A DNA stretch of 64,000 bases from Caprella mutica (taxonomy: Eukaryota; Arthropoda; Malacostraca; Amphipoda; Caprellidae). Both the position numbers and the translations under genes were made by a program. The notes below the pieces were generated by a model. That model was not told the origin of the DNA and did no database searches. It saw only the letters and a program-made list of their open reading frames with translations. Below, piece by piece: positions 22,066-34,000 of this stretch. The stretch is taken from NCBI GenBank assembly GCA_947561585.1, contig CANNZV010001172.1, forward strand, positions 112,001 to 176,000. The letters run 5' to 3'. The stretch's first letter is position 1; every line of letters starts with the position of its first letter.

Positions 22066-22536
22066 AGTATTTTATATTTTTATTCTACAAGTTGTTATCA
22101 TTTTTATTCTACTAATGGTTATAATTTAAATAATAGGAGTGGTATCATTTTTATTCTACGAATGGCCATCATTTTTATTCTACGAATGTTCATCATTTCT
22201 ATTCTACGAATGGTCATCATTTATATTCTACGAATGTTCATCATTTCTATTCTACGAATGTTCATCATTTCTATTCTACGAATGGTCATCATTTTTATTC
22301 TACGAATGTTCATCATTTCTATTCTACGAATGGTCATCATTTTTATTCTACGAATGGTCATCATTTTTATTCTACGAATGGTCATCATTTCTATTCTACG
22401 AATGGTCATCATTTTTATTCTACGAATGGTCATCATTTTTATTCTACGAATGGTCATCATTTCTATTCAACGAATGGTCAACATTTTTATTCTACAAATG
22501 GTCATCATTTTTATTCTACGAATGGTCATCATTTTC
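22066..22536 (+). repeat. 24-bp tandem array
   Basis: About 17 good copies of a 24-bp unit containing TTTTATTCTACGAATGGTCA, preceded by two or three decayed units from 22066. Variants are GTTC for GGTC and TTCT for TTTT. As 24 is a multiple of three, open frames of 79-159 codons appear on both strands (for instance repeated FLFYEWSS or IFILRMVI); these are treated as artefacts. Confidence 0.95.
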
Positions 22537-22539
22537 CAC

Positions 22540-23020
22540 ACTCTTGAAATTTCTCGCTCCGCCCCTTTTCTGACCAAAACAAATCAGTTTCTCTCAGGTG
22601 CCTATGCTGTTAGGAGGTGTGCTTTAGTGCTCTCCGTGTGAATTCCTCACAAGAAAATTTACGGTTCGGAAGCTATTATTTTATTTATAAAATGAAAAGG
22701 CGGAATTTGTTTACAATTTCACCATTTAATTTTTTGATTTGGTTCACTTTTTTAAATGAAATATAAAAATTCCGTACTGTATTTATTAAAAAGAAAGAGC
22801 TTGTATGAAAATTAATTAATTTGAATTACTTTACATAAATTTAATGCTTCAGTAATAGTCAAACCATTTAGTTTATTTATAGTTATTTTTATGTATATAG
22901 TTACATTAATATTTTTTATTTTCAGTTTTTCAATTTGTTTATTACTTTCATTCATCTTAAACGTTAAAAAAACATCTACACTTAAAATATGTTTTTTATT
23001 TCCTTCCTTTATTTTGTGAC
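22540..23020. other. No gene seen
   Basis: AT-rich sequence with a slightly GC-richer patch near 22545-22660; no exon signals found. Confidence 0.4.
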
Positions 23021-23024
23021 GTCA

Positions 23025-23116
23025 CATTATTGGTGATAGTAACGCTACATTATTGGTAATGGTAACGCTACATTATTGGTAATGGTAACGCTACATTATT
23101 GGTAATAGTAACGTAA
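23025..23116 (+). repeat. 23-bp short tandem array
   Basis: About four copies of a 23-bp unit ACGCTACATTATTGGTAATG plus GTA, with decayed sequence after it (GCCATATTACCAATAATTT, partly inverted). Confidence 0.85.
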
Positions 23117-23402
23117 CTATTGCCATATTACCAATAATTTTTTAAAGGTAATACTCCTATTTGTGCTCAGGGATGCGCAAGCTAGGCACAGTCATCGAGT
23201 CTGCTCCTCAGTACATAATTAGTAACTCTAAAAATGGTGAGTTGTCGGAGGGTAATTTCGAACTTTGATGTCTATTCTAAATTATTTTGCCATTTAATTA
23301 TGTAGTAACAGTAGGAAAAGTGACCGATATTTTTAAAAAGCAGTGTCCAGTTCATTTTTTTTGTCGTGAACAGATAAGTCTGCTACAGCGACCAGCCTAT
23401 GT
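23117..23402. other. No gene seen
   Basis: Short spacer ahead of the mariner-like element. Nothing recognised. Confidence 0.4.
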
Positions 23403-23403
23403 A

Positions 23404-24347
23404 CCGGGTGACCAATAAAAAACTGGTCGAAAGTAAATGCTTATAACTCAAAAAGTAATTGGTGTAGAAAAATGAAACAAATATCACATAAAAGAATATA
23501 TTCTCAAGTTATATATGGTACCAAAGATATTGAAAAATATCGATGAGGGATACAGATATCTAAATTAAACATAATGGTTATTTCGTCAACACATTTCAAT
23601 CAAGCCTCATGAATCATTATGCAACTAACTATTGAATAGCGAGTTTTCATTGCTAAACATTATCATTTAAGCAGAACTGAAACTAAAGTTAGGAGAAAAT
23701 ATGCCATTCAATACAACAAGGAAATAAACATTAAAATGGTTAAGAATTTGTTTAATAAATGGACAAGATATGAAGTGTTTGAGAAACAATGCAATGCACT
23801 CGGCGAAAGTGACAGTTCGGTGCGGTTTGAGTTCGCATAGGCCATGCATGGTCAATATTTTGTGTTTTTTATATAAAAAATACAGTAATGACTGACGACA
23901 ATCATTTTGACTTTTGGTTCCATTATGACACTGCAGCTGCATACACATTCTTGTCTGCAGTACACTGATTGAAAAATCACTTCGAGGACAAGATTATTTA
24001 GCACCGAACCGTTTTCTCTGTCCAACTAAGTCCCTTGACCTTTCACCTTTGTATTTTATCTTTTATTTTTGTTGAAGATAAGGTATTTAAATTGAAACCA
24101 AACATGATTGAAGACCTGAAGCAAGAGATACGTGAAGTAACCAAAATATATTAGTTGCAGTAATCGCTAATTTTGAAAAATAGGATTAACCTCTGTATTA
24201 AGCACAGCGGTAAGAATTTCAAACACTTGTTACATACCGAATAAAACTTGAGAATCTACTCTTTTATGTGATTTTTGTTTTACCTTTCTACATCAATTAG
24301 TTTTGAAGTTATAAGCATTTACTTTCAACTGGTTTTTTGTCAACCGG
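23404..24347 (+). mobile_element. Mariner-like element with about 100-bp inverted ends
   Basis: Ends CCGGGTGACC and GTCAACCGG are flanked by TA. The inverted match runs inward for about 100 bp, sharing AAAGTAAATGCTTATAACT, AATTG.TGTAGAAA and CACATAAAAGA.TA. On the + strand between them a broken frame gives FWFHYDTAAAYT near 23911-23945, equivalent to the family's FQQDGA.AHT with the second catalytic Asp. Near 24040-24140 follow degraded remains of the SPDL..LDFFLWG block and EDKVFKLKPNMIEDLKQEIR. The N-terminal half is missing, so this is an internally deleted copy of 944 bp. Confidence 0.75.
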
Positions 24348-24521
24348 TATTAGCAGATAAAAAAGTCTTCATAAGATGCTAATTTCTCAAATCAGTTTAC
24401 AAATTTTCTCTTATTTTCAAATCTTACAAATTTGTGAGATTTAAAAAATTTCCCAAACCAATTTAAAATATCTACAAATATTATAATTAATAAAGATTAT
24501 TTTAACTGTTTTAAAATCGTT

Positions 24522-24906
24522 ACACACAGAGAAAGGATTAGTTGAAACAAATCGAATTCGATTTGTTTTGACTCATATGAATGGTTTGATTTTGTCCCTA
24601 CCTACGTACTGAGTTGCAGGTACTACTTAAAAGTAGTTAAATTGACGTGGGTTAAAACGAAACAGTTGTTTTGACTTACTCTTAAACTTAAAAAAAGTAG
24701 CGCCAACTCGCATAGTAAGTTAATTCATACACCAGATACATAGGATTAACAGTCTTTGTGAGTTACTACAATACACTCTGTCATAGTTGTTTTAACACAC
24801 GTGAAAACATCAATATAGTCCAACCAACTCACGTAATAAATTGATTCAAAGCATAAATTAATGATCCATTAGATATGACAACATAGGTTGAACTTTTTTC
24901 TCTCAT
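24522..24906 (-). mobile_element. ACACAGAG-ended MITE, copy 2 (inverted)
   Basis: This is the reverse complement of the element at 17147-17639, but shorter. Shared landmarks are TTTAAGTAGTA/TACTACTTAAA, GTCATAGTTGTTTTAACACA and CCAACTCACGTAATAAATTG. It ends with ACACAGAGAAAGG on the left and a decayed TTTTCTCTCATTGT on the right. Confidence 0.7.
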
Positions 24907-25073
24907 TGTAGATACACTTTTCTTTGACTGCCTGTAAAAGAAACTGTAGGCCGTTATAGCATCTTCACCAGTAATTATTAATCCGTATTTTCCAAATGCA
25001 AATAAAAGAACATGAGTGATTGGTGTTAAGATATTACAGGTAAAGTTGTTATTTAATTGGTTTGATACACAAT

Positions 25074-25345
25074 CTATACTAATAATTTCCTTAGTGTGTT
25101 TATTTATTTATTTGGTGTCCGCTTCTACACGACGGGTATTAATCATGAAGAATGTAACTATGATACGCACGGGAATATATTGACTTGATATTTAAATTCC
25201 CCTGTTTTTATTCAATTTTTAAATAAATTCTATATGCAGAATTTTAAATTTTAATTGAATTCATTAAAAGTAACCTAATAACAGGTAATAAATTGGTATT
25301 GATAATTACCAGTTATTTTTAACGGGCAAGTACACTAGTATATAA
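25074..25345 (-). repeat. Inverted copy of the 58.8-60.06 kb element
   Basis: Reverse-complement copy of the about 320-bp elements at 58.8-60.06 kb. Shared landmarks are TAGTGTGTTTATTTATTTAT next to GGTGTCCGCTT, ATGATACGCACGGGAATATA, and ACCAGTTATTTTTAACGGGC. It is non-coding. Confidence 0.75.
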
Positions 25346-25555
25346 TAATTATTGTACATAGAAATCAAGCAAATTGAAAGAGTTTGCACTGGTGCCTTTA
25401 TCTAGCCATGGTCTCTCAGATCCGAATATTAATGTTGTCAACGCGTCATATTGAGTGACGCTAAGGTATATATTGCGCCATGTGTGCTTGAGAGATGTCT
25501 ATCAGAGGCAGAAGTTACTGAAGTTTCGAGAGTTTAAAGTTTTAGGAGATATTGT
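25346..25555. other. No gene seen; somewhat GC-richer
   Basis: This 200-bp patch is less AT-rich than its surroundings and immediately precedes a long array. It could be an untranslated or regulatory segment upstream of gene A, but no splice donor or start was identified. Confidence 0.25.
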
Positions 25556-26341
25556 CACATCACCGTAACGTGAGTCACATCACCGTAACGTGAGTCACAT
25601 CACCGTAACGTGAGTCACATCACCGTAACGTGAGTCACATCACCGTAACGTGAGTCACATCACCGTAATGTGAGTCACATCACCGTAACGTGAGTCACAT
25701 CACCGTAACGTGAGTCACTTCACCGTAACGTGAGTCACTTCACCGTAACGTGAGTCACATCACCGTAACGTGGGTCACTTCACCGTAACGTGAGTCACAT
25801 CACCGTAACGTGAGTCACATCACCGTAACGTGAGTCACATCACCGTAACGTGAGTCACATCACCGTAACGTGAGTCACATCACCGTAACGTGAGTCACAT
25901 CACCGTAACGTGAGTCACATCACCGTAACGTGAGTCACATCACCGTAACGTGAGTCACATCACCGTAACGTGAGTCACATCACCGTAACGTGAGTCACAT
26001 CACCGTAAAGTGAGTCACATCACCGTAACGTGAGTCACATCACCGTAACGTGAGTCACATCACCGTAACGTGAGTCACATCACCGTAACATGAGTCACAT
26101 CACTGTAATGTGAGTCACATCACCGTAACGTGAGTCACATCACCGTAACATGAGTCACATCACTGTAATGTGAGTCACATCACCGTAACGTGAGTCACTT
26201 CACCGTAACGTGAGTCACATCACCGTAACGTGAGTCACATCACCGTAACATGAGTCACATCACTGTAATGTGAGTCACATCACCGTAACGTGAGTCACAT
26301 CACCGTAACGTGAGTCACATCACCGTAACGTGAGTCACATC
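25556..26341 (+). repeat. 20-bp tandem array
   Basis: About 39 copies of CACATCACCGTAACGTGAGT, very homogeneous, with rare variants (CACTT, AACAT, CACTGTAATG). The TGAGTCA in each unit resembles an AP-1 site and the CGTAACGTGA segment carries CpGs, but there is no independent sign of function. Confidence 0.95.
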
Positions 26342-27390
26342 GTCTTCAAAATCTCTAAAATTATTCATTAATTAACTCGTCAAATAACCATTGATGTTTA
26401 AATTCAATCTAAGACAAAAGCATCTTCCACTTAATAAGTTATATGATAAACTTTTAAATAAATAAATGACCATTTTGTCATCTTCAAATTTGTACCTCGA
26501 ATATTAATACTACCACTACTATTGAAATAACTGCCTAACTCTTCTATATAAACCTGTTGAATAACACCCCCCCCCCCCCTCTCAATAACAGTTTATATAT
26601 TGTGTTTACCAACTAGAACTCAAAGGGTGCCACAATATCACTTACAGCTCCAGACTTTCCTGAGAGTGTTTGCATTAGTAGAATATCTTTGAGTCAACCC
26701 TTTTACAGTATTGTAATAAAGGTACTCCCCCGACTTCAAATATCCCCCTCCGATAACTCACGGACTTCACACTGTAAAAATATCACGCGAATAAAGTTTG
26801 GGCAATCACTAATTTCTCCTGAGCTCACTTTTGCAACTTCTACCCTTTCATTTAATTGCTTTTCCAGCAAAGAACAGCGAGAAGAGTTCAACTTTTTAGC
26901 GACAGTTGACAAATTTGGCTCCGCTTCAGAAAGTTCTAATTTTTGGCGAAAGTTTGGTGGGATGTCGCGCCGGTTGCAATCAACTTGAGGGATTCATCGT
27001 AGGTTTGGGAATTAGTTAGTTGATCATCACAGTGGAGGTCAGTTAACTTCTGCAGTCTCTTGAGATGTTGTGGGAGGTCCTTGGACACTTTGCGCTGATA
27101 TAGATTCACTAGATAAATACAAGATAGAAGTGGTTTTCCTTGACTCTTTGCCGCAACGGGGGAAAAATAGCTTCCAAATTTGAAGATGTGTGAAGAATTG
27201 TTTATTGCAAATCATTTTTTCTCTAAATACCTATGACTACGTTATCCTACAAAATTAATGCTTACCGATTTATGGCAACTAATATGTTTTCGGATAATAT
27301 TTTAATCAATTGTTATTCACTCACGTAATTATTATTTATAATTGATATATTAAATATTAAATTAAATCCAATATACTCCATTTCTTTCAG
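26342..27390. other. Upstream region of gene A
   Basis: No start exon for gene A could be identified. A 99-codon open stretch at 26689-26988 lacks a good donor site and family resemblance. A run of 13 C lies near 26567. An upstream exon carrying the initiation codon must lie here or further 5'. Confidence 0.35.
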
Positions 27391-28051
27391 TACATTCACC
27401 TTCTGCTGCTGGCAAGCTCTGCCCTAGTCCTGGCCAATCAGCTGCATCGATCAACCACCAATGAAAAAACAGAAGCTGATCTGGCCAATCAGAATCGTTT
27501 TTCATCAACCAATGAGGAAAAAGGAGCTGGTCTAGCCAATCAGATGCACTTCTCTACCGCCAATAAGAATTTAGGAACTCAGTTGGAACAAGAAAAATAT
27601 ACCACTGAGTCTTACTTTAGAGAACAAAAAATTTTCACTAAATTTAGAAAAGACAGTCAGGTTGACCAACAAAAGTTCTTATTCGAACAGGAAGAACAGC
27701 TCGATCGAAAAGAAGCACCGTTTGAACGAGAAGACCAAAGTCTTAAACAGAATAATTTTCCTATTCCTCAGCCGAATTTTGAATTCGAAAATCCAGATGA
27801 CACAACAGATTCTGACTATCTTCATCAACAAATTGAATCTACATCAGAGATAACTGATGAATATTGCGAGGACTGTTTGGAACCTCCACCTCTCTTTGAA
27901 ATTTCCCCTCCCCCGCACCCACCATTTCTCTCCCCCATTCCTCTCTTGCTTTCGAAAGAGGAAATAAATTCGCTTCCACCAGAGGAAGAGTGTAACTTCT
28001 GTGAGTGGATCCACCAGCACAACGTATCGGACTTACTACGAACTAAATACG
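27391..28051 (+). CDS. Gene A ectodomain exon
   Basis: The acceptor TTTCTTTCAG ends at 27390 and the donor ACG/GTGGGT is at 28051, leaving phase 1. The frame is open throughout. The start of the exon encodes the hydrophobic core of a secretion signal. Three tandem 51-bp units follow, each beginning LANQ and containing STTNE, SSTNE or STANK; these are a small coding minisatellite. The distal part holds the CxxC and CxxCxW cysteines shared with gene B. Confidence 0.75.
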
Positions 28052-31000
28052 GTGGGTGATTTTATCATTACCTGTGGGACTCATTGAAAAAACTGAACAG
28101 GTGTATCCCATTCACAGTGAATGATATTTTTAAATTACTTACCTTTTATAATTTCACCTTCCCTTCTATAATATGCAAAAGTTGCAATATACATATAGCT
28201 TACAGAGTACGGACAAAGTTCTTGGATAAATTTTAGCATTCAATCAAACAGAGGATAATTATTTCTATATGCGTAAGTTTTCAGCGATATGAGAAATATA
28301 ACGAGTCTCATATTTCATCAATTTATTTGAGGAGGTCGTCTCTCTCTTCAAAAAAACTTTTGATTTTAGGACAAATTGTTCTGAAATTTTTAACGTATTC
28401 GTAACTTTTGAAAAGAAACACATTTTTTTCGTATATTTTTTTCGATTTAGGCATTAGTTTTTGAGAAAATTAAGATTTATGAAAACAAATCGTAAATTGA
28501 ATAAACGTCTATGCTAGAACAAAAACAAAGACAGTTTTGAGTTCCTTGAAACATTTCTAACAAATTGATAGAAGCCGATTTTACATTTTCTTTCCCGTTT
28601 TCTTATATAAGCGATTTTTGATGACTAACTAAAATTTGAATGAAAACATTCTGCTTTGAACTGTGATTAAAAAATTATTCTAAAATGGAAAATATCTCTC
28701 TATTACTCTGTTAGAAATCCTTCGCGGATTCTAAAACTGTCTCTTTTTAAATTAATTTTATGACTATAGATAAAGTTTGAACGTGTTTTTTGTTGTTCTG
28801 CCATCAAAGAATGATATAAATTCATATTTTTCATATTTAAAAAAAAATGACTTTTGACCCCGCAAACCCACTCTTTGGACCCCGCTAGGGGGTTCTGGAA
28901 AATGATAAACTCGCAGCCATTATAGAGCTCTATCTAGCGGGCAATTCAAACACTGAGATCGACTGTTTACTACACTTTTAGGTGGTTAAAAGTAATAAAG
29001 ATCGTCCTCGAAGTGGAAGACCGCCAAAGGTCGGTATTTCTCTCAGAGCCCGATTGCAGCGCAATCCAAAGTGATCCATGAGGAAAATGGCCCGTGACAT
29101 GAATGTGAGTGAGAAGACAGTGAGAAACATTGGCCAACCTCGCTCGGCACCAGAGGGGCTGCAGTGGTCGGGAGCCGGAGGAGGGACCGCGCCCCTGACG
29201 GGGCCGCTTGGTCACGAAGAAGAAGAAGACAGATTTAAAGTCTCACCTCCCAAAATACAAACTCGTCAACACCTCACAGACCTCCAAAGAGAAAAATGAG
29301 GGGCTCCAGGGAAGTTTCTTCATAACCAGATGAAGGCAGCTATTGACACGGACAAGATCATTTTCTCTGAAGAAAAAATGTTCACTGTCGTGGCAATCTG
29401 GTCGGTGACAGAATCCTAGCAAAATCACCTGCAGACTTCTTGACTCGATGAAAATGATTTTCAGACGACAGAAAATTTTCCCGTTTTGGTGTGGGACGGA
29501 AAAAAGGTGCAAATGTGAACACAAATTCATACATTGAGACTATTCTGTCTCCTGCACTTCAAAGAGCCAAAAGACATTTCAAAGACTAGCCGTTCACTTT
29601 CCAACAAGACGGTACACCATAATACTCGTCAAAGAAAACCCAGAAATGGTACAAGGACCACTTTCTAGGTTTTTGGAGTAAGGAGGTTCAGTCAAACCTG
29701 AACCTAATGGACTCTTGATTTTGGTCCTTTTTGGAAATAGATGCATGTACATCTTTTCATGGGTCAGTTGAAGCTCTGAAGCGTAACCTCGAAAAATAAT
29801 GGACCAAAACGTAAACCCTGCACAAAGCGGCAAAAGGTTTCCATAGCAGACTTCAGTGTGAAATTCAGGCCACATTTTGAAGTTGACCAAAAACTTCCTT
29901 GGTCTGCACCCTGTACAATATACAGTAGCTTACAATAGAGTGGCAATATACAGTAGCTTACATTAGAGTGGCAATATACAGTAGCTTACAATAGAGTGGC
30001 AATATACAGTAGCTTACAATAGAGTGGCAATATACAGTAGCTTACAATAGAGTGGCAATATACAGTAGCTTACAATAGAGTGGCAATATACAGTAGCTTA
30101 CAATAGAGTGGCAATATACAGTAGCTTACATTAGAGTGGCAATATACAGTAGCTTACAATAGAGTGGCAATATACAGTAGCTTACAATATAGAGTGTCAC
30201 AGTTTTTCTTTCTTTCGTTTTCTTTTTTTCTCATTAAGTGACTCCCTCCAGTTAATATAAACATCGACAGTCTTGATATGGAGGGGAGATGAACCAACAT
30301 TGTGACGAGCAACACAGAGAAGATTGTGACGAGTAACACAGAGAACATTGTGACGAGTAACACAGAGAACATTGTGACGAGTAACACAGAGAACATTGTA
30401 ACGAGCAACACAGAGAACATTGTAACGAGTAACACAGAGAACATTGTGACGAGTAACACAGAGAACATTGTGACGAGCAACACGGAGAACATTGTGACGA
30501 GCAACACAGAGAACATTGTGACGAGCAACACAGAGAACATTGTGACGAGTAACACAGAGAACATTGTGACGAGCAACACAGAGAACATTGTGACGAGTAA
30601 CACAGAGAACATTGTGACGAGCAACACAGAGAACATTGTGACGAGTAACACAGAGAACATTGTGACGAGTAACACAGAGAACATTGTGACGAGAGTTAAA
30701 TTTAATTTAGTTAATTTCCATTCGATTTTTCTTCACCCACAAAGAGTAGAAAACTGAAATTATAATTAGATATTATGGCAATTATTTAAACTCTAAATCT
30801 TTACTTTCTATCTAAATTATTTCCTTCCATTATTACGCATCTAAGTAGCCGGTTCATTTTCCAGCGTATATTTTGTTTGTTATGTTAGCGATAGAAAGGA
30901 GCAGTAACTCTACGGAGATTATTCTCCCCGAGTCGCATTAGCGGCACTGAACGGAAACACTGTGACGCAAACGAGGAAATAACGAGCCGTGACCGACACA

Positions 31001-34000
31001 CGATGTGACGTCACGTAACAGGGAGGGGAACTATTTACTGTGTATATCTGTGGTACGGTAATGATACTGTATGTATACATATGGTGCTAGGAAAATTGCC
31101 ACTGGGAAAATTGCCACTGGGAAAATTGCCACTGGGAAGATTGCCACCGGGAAAACTGCCACTGTGGTAAGATTGCCACTGTGGTAAAACTGCCACTGTG
31201 GGAAAACTGCCACTGGGAAAATTGACACTGCGGGAAAACTGCCACTGTGAGAAGATTGCCACCCGGAAAATTGGCACTGAGGAAAATTGCCACTGTAGGA
31301 AAACTGTCACCCGGAAAATTGCCACTGTACATATATAAATTCATACTGATTTTTTTTTTCGAAAATCACCTAAATCATAGGTAGTGAATGCAATGTTGAT
31401 CAGAATTTAATATATAAGAATTTTTACAATGTGTACATCTCATTTTGACAAGTTATACGATCTAAGTGAATTCTTCCGTCGGTGGGTGTGAGTGGTGTGT
31501 TGATACGCAATTAATTCTTAGATTAATGTGTTTAATTGTTCCCTGAAGAGGTTAAACCAATAATAAATAAAATCTTGTTGCATCAGTTTCAATAATAAAT
31601 AAAATCTTGTTGCATCAGTTTCAATAATAAATAAAATCTTGTTGCATCAGTTTCAATAATAAATAAAATCTTGTTGCATCAGTTTCAATAATAAATAAAA
31701 TCTTGCTACATTAATTTCACGATAAACAACATAACATGTTGCATCAGTTTCACAGTAAATAGTTACGTCTTAGACAATAAAAGTCAAAGAATTTCAGTAA
31801 CTCAAATTATGCTCAAAGTTATTAAATTATGCTTGAATATTTCAAACCAGTGTGGTTTGGTTTGAACCAAGCTACAAAAACCATGGTTAATTTTTTTTGA
31901 TTCTTTGCAGCTCAAAAATCAGTTTTAATTTATCAATAATCATCTATATTATATAAATATAATTCAATATATATATTACGTAGCTATATCAAAATATAAT
32001 TAGTGTATCTTAGTAGTGTAATTTTTTTAATGGAAGACATTAAAATCAAAGGAGAATAGAAATACGGACAGGGCTTTCTCCTCACTATACATATAGTGTT
32101 ATTATCATACTATAAAAAATATTGTACATAGTTATTTAGTAAATATTAAAATATAGTCTTGAGTCTTTAGCTAATATGTTATATTTTAGTTTTAACATCT
32201 ACAGTTGAAATGTAAATCAATGTAAATATAAATATTCAAGAAATATTTGAATATAGCTGTTATTTAAAACTTGAGTTTTGAAGTTCTTTATGAGCTTATT
32301 AAAGTAGACTAGCAGCTTAGAATTATTCATTAATTGGTAGTAAAATGTTACATGGCATCTGCATTAATTAATTTTTTCATAATTCATCTCAAATAAATTT
32401 TTTTTTTCATAATTTACCAAAATATGAAAGATGTTTTGTATTGTTAACCATGTATAGTGATCAGTTATGAACTAACCAGCATCTATGGAATATATATTTT
32501 TGATAGTGTTGCATTCTGAATATTCCGTAAATATCCCAAGAATTACCCACTGTATGTGCACTTTTATTAGATAATTCCATGTAAAAAACAAATAAACCAA
32601 TAAAAAACAAATAAACCAACAAAAACCAAATAAACCAATAAAAACATGGTTTTTGGTTTTAAAAGACCCATTGCTTTCTAACAGCCCTGTTTCAAACCGA
32701 AATGTGTCTCTCAGGCTCATTGATCGTTCCATGGTCGAATAGTTTTTTTAACTTGTCAATGAAAGATGAACGCACAGTGAACATTTTCTTTACATAAAAT
32801 TCGAATACTTTTGTATTCAGTTCGGTATTTTTTCATAGACTAAAAAATTAATTTTTAGTTAGTTAATATATTTTTAATATATTTTATAGTGGCAATTTTC
32901 CACAGTGGCAATTTTCCTCAGTGGCAATTTTCCGGGTGGAATATTTCCCACAGTGGCAGTTTTCCCAGTGGCAATTTTCCCACAGTTGCAGTTTTCCCAG
33001 TGGCAATTTTCCCACAGTGGCAGTTTTCCCAGTGGCAATTTTCCCACAGTGGCAGTTTTCCCAGTGGCAATTTTCCCACAGTTGCAGTTTTCCCAGTGGC
33101 AATTTTCCCAGAGTGGCAGTTTTCCCAGTGGCAGTTTTCCCAGTGGCAGTTTTCCCAGTGGCAGTTTTCCCAGTGGCAGTTTTCCCAGTGGCAGTTTTCC
33201 CAGTGGCAGTTTTCCGCGCACGTATCTATATAGCTACAAATTCCAATATACAGGGTGACCCACAAAAAAGTGTACCAACTTAGAATAAATATAAATATTT
33301 CATTTATATTAAAAAATATATAGTCTTGAACTAAAATTAATCGTTTTGGATAATCCATTCTACCACTGCCATTGCAATGTGTGTATCACCAAAGATCACC
33401 CTTCACTCGGAATTAATACATAATTAATATATATAACTTAAAATCTGCATAGGTAGATTAGGTTCCATAAAAGATTCTATTAATATTGGTATTTCTCCTA
33501 TCTGTGTTGGAGAACAATGAAGACAATAGTCAAGAACAATGAAGACAATAGTCAAGAACAATGAAGACAATAGTCAAGAACAATGAAGACAATAGTCAAG
33601 AACAATGAAGACAATAGTCAAGAACAATGAAGACAATAGTCAAGAACAATGAAGACAATAGTCAAGAACAATGAAGGCAATAGTCAAGAACAATGAAGAC
33701 AATAGTCAAGAACAATGAAGGCAATAGTCAAGAACAATGAAGACAATAGTCAAGAACAATGAAGGCAATAGTCAAGAACAATGAAGACAATAGTCAAGAA
33801 CAATGAAGACAATAGTCAAGAACAATGAAGGCAATAGTCAAGAACAATGAAGGCAATAGACAAGAACAATGAAGGCAATAGTCAAGAACAATGAAGACAA
33901 TAGTCAAGAACAATGAAGACAATAGTCAAGAACAATGAAGACAATAGTCAAGAACAATGAAGACAATAGTCAAGAACAATGAAGACAATAGTCAAGAACA

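Larger units (their letters stand above)
31085..33216. mobile_element. FB-like element with inverted minisatellite arms
   Basis: The array at 31087-31328 (GGAAAATTGCCACTG units) and the array at 32889-33214 (CAGTGGCAATTTTCC units) are reverse complements of each other. Similarity extends a little past both outer edges: ATATGGTGCTAGGAAAATTG on the left and ATACGTGCGCGGAAAACTG on the complement of the right. Terminal inverted repeats built from short tandem repeats are the hallmark of Drosophila Foldback (FB) elements. The 1.56-kb interior has no transposase, so this would be a non-autonomous member; coincidental inversion of an array is the alternative. Confidence 0.5.

Noticed and set aside
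22139..22641. Hydrophobic repeat frames over the 24-bp array
   Set aside because: They appear on both strands and in two registers; hydrophobicity follows from T-rich repeats.
26689..26988. 99-codon frame as first exon of gene A
   Set aside because: It ends in a stop with no suitable donor in frame, and has no signal-peptide start.
29594..29946. Minus-strand frames of 60-98 codons
   Set aside because: Antisense shadows of the degraded mariner transposase on the + strand.
30297..30692. Link between the 24-bp array (AACACAGAGAA) and the ACACAGAG MITE ends
   Set aside because: Only about 10 shared bases of low complexity; no flanking similarity.
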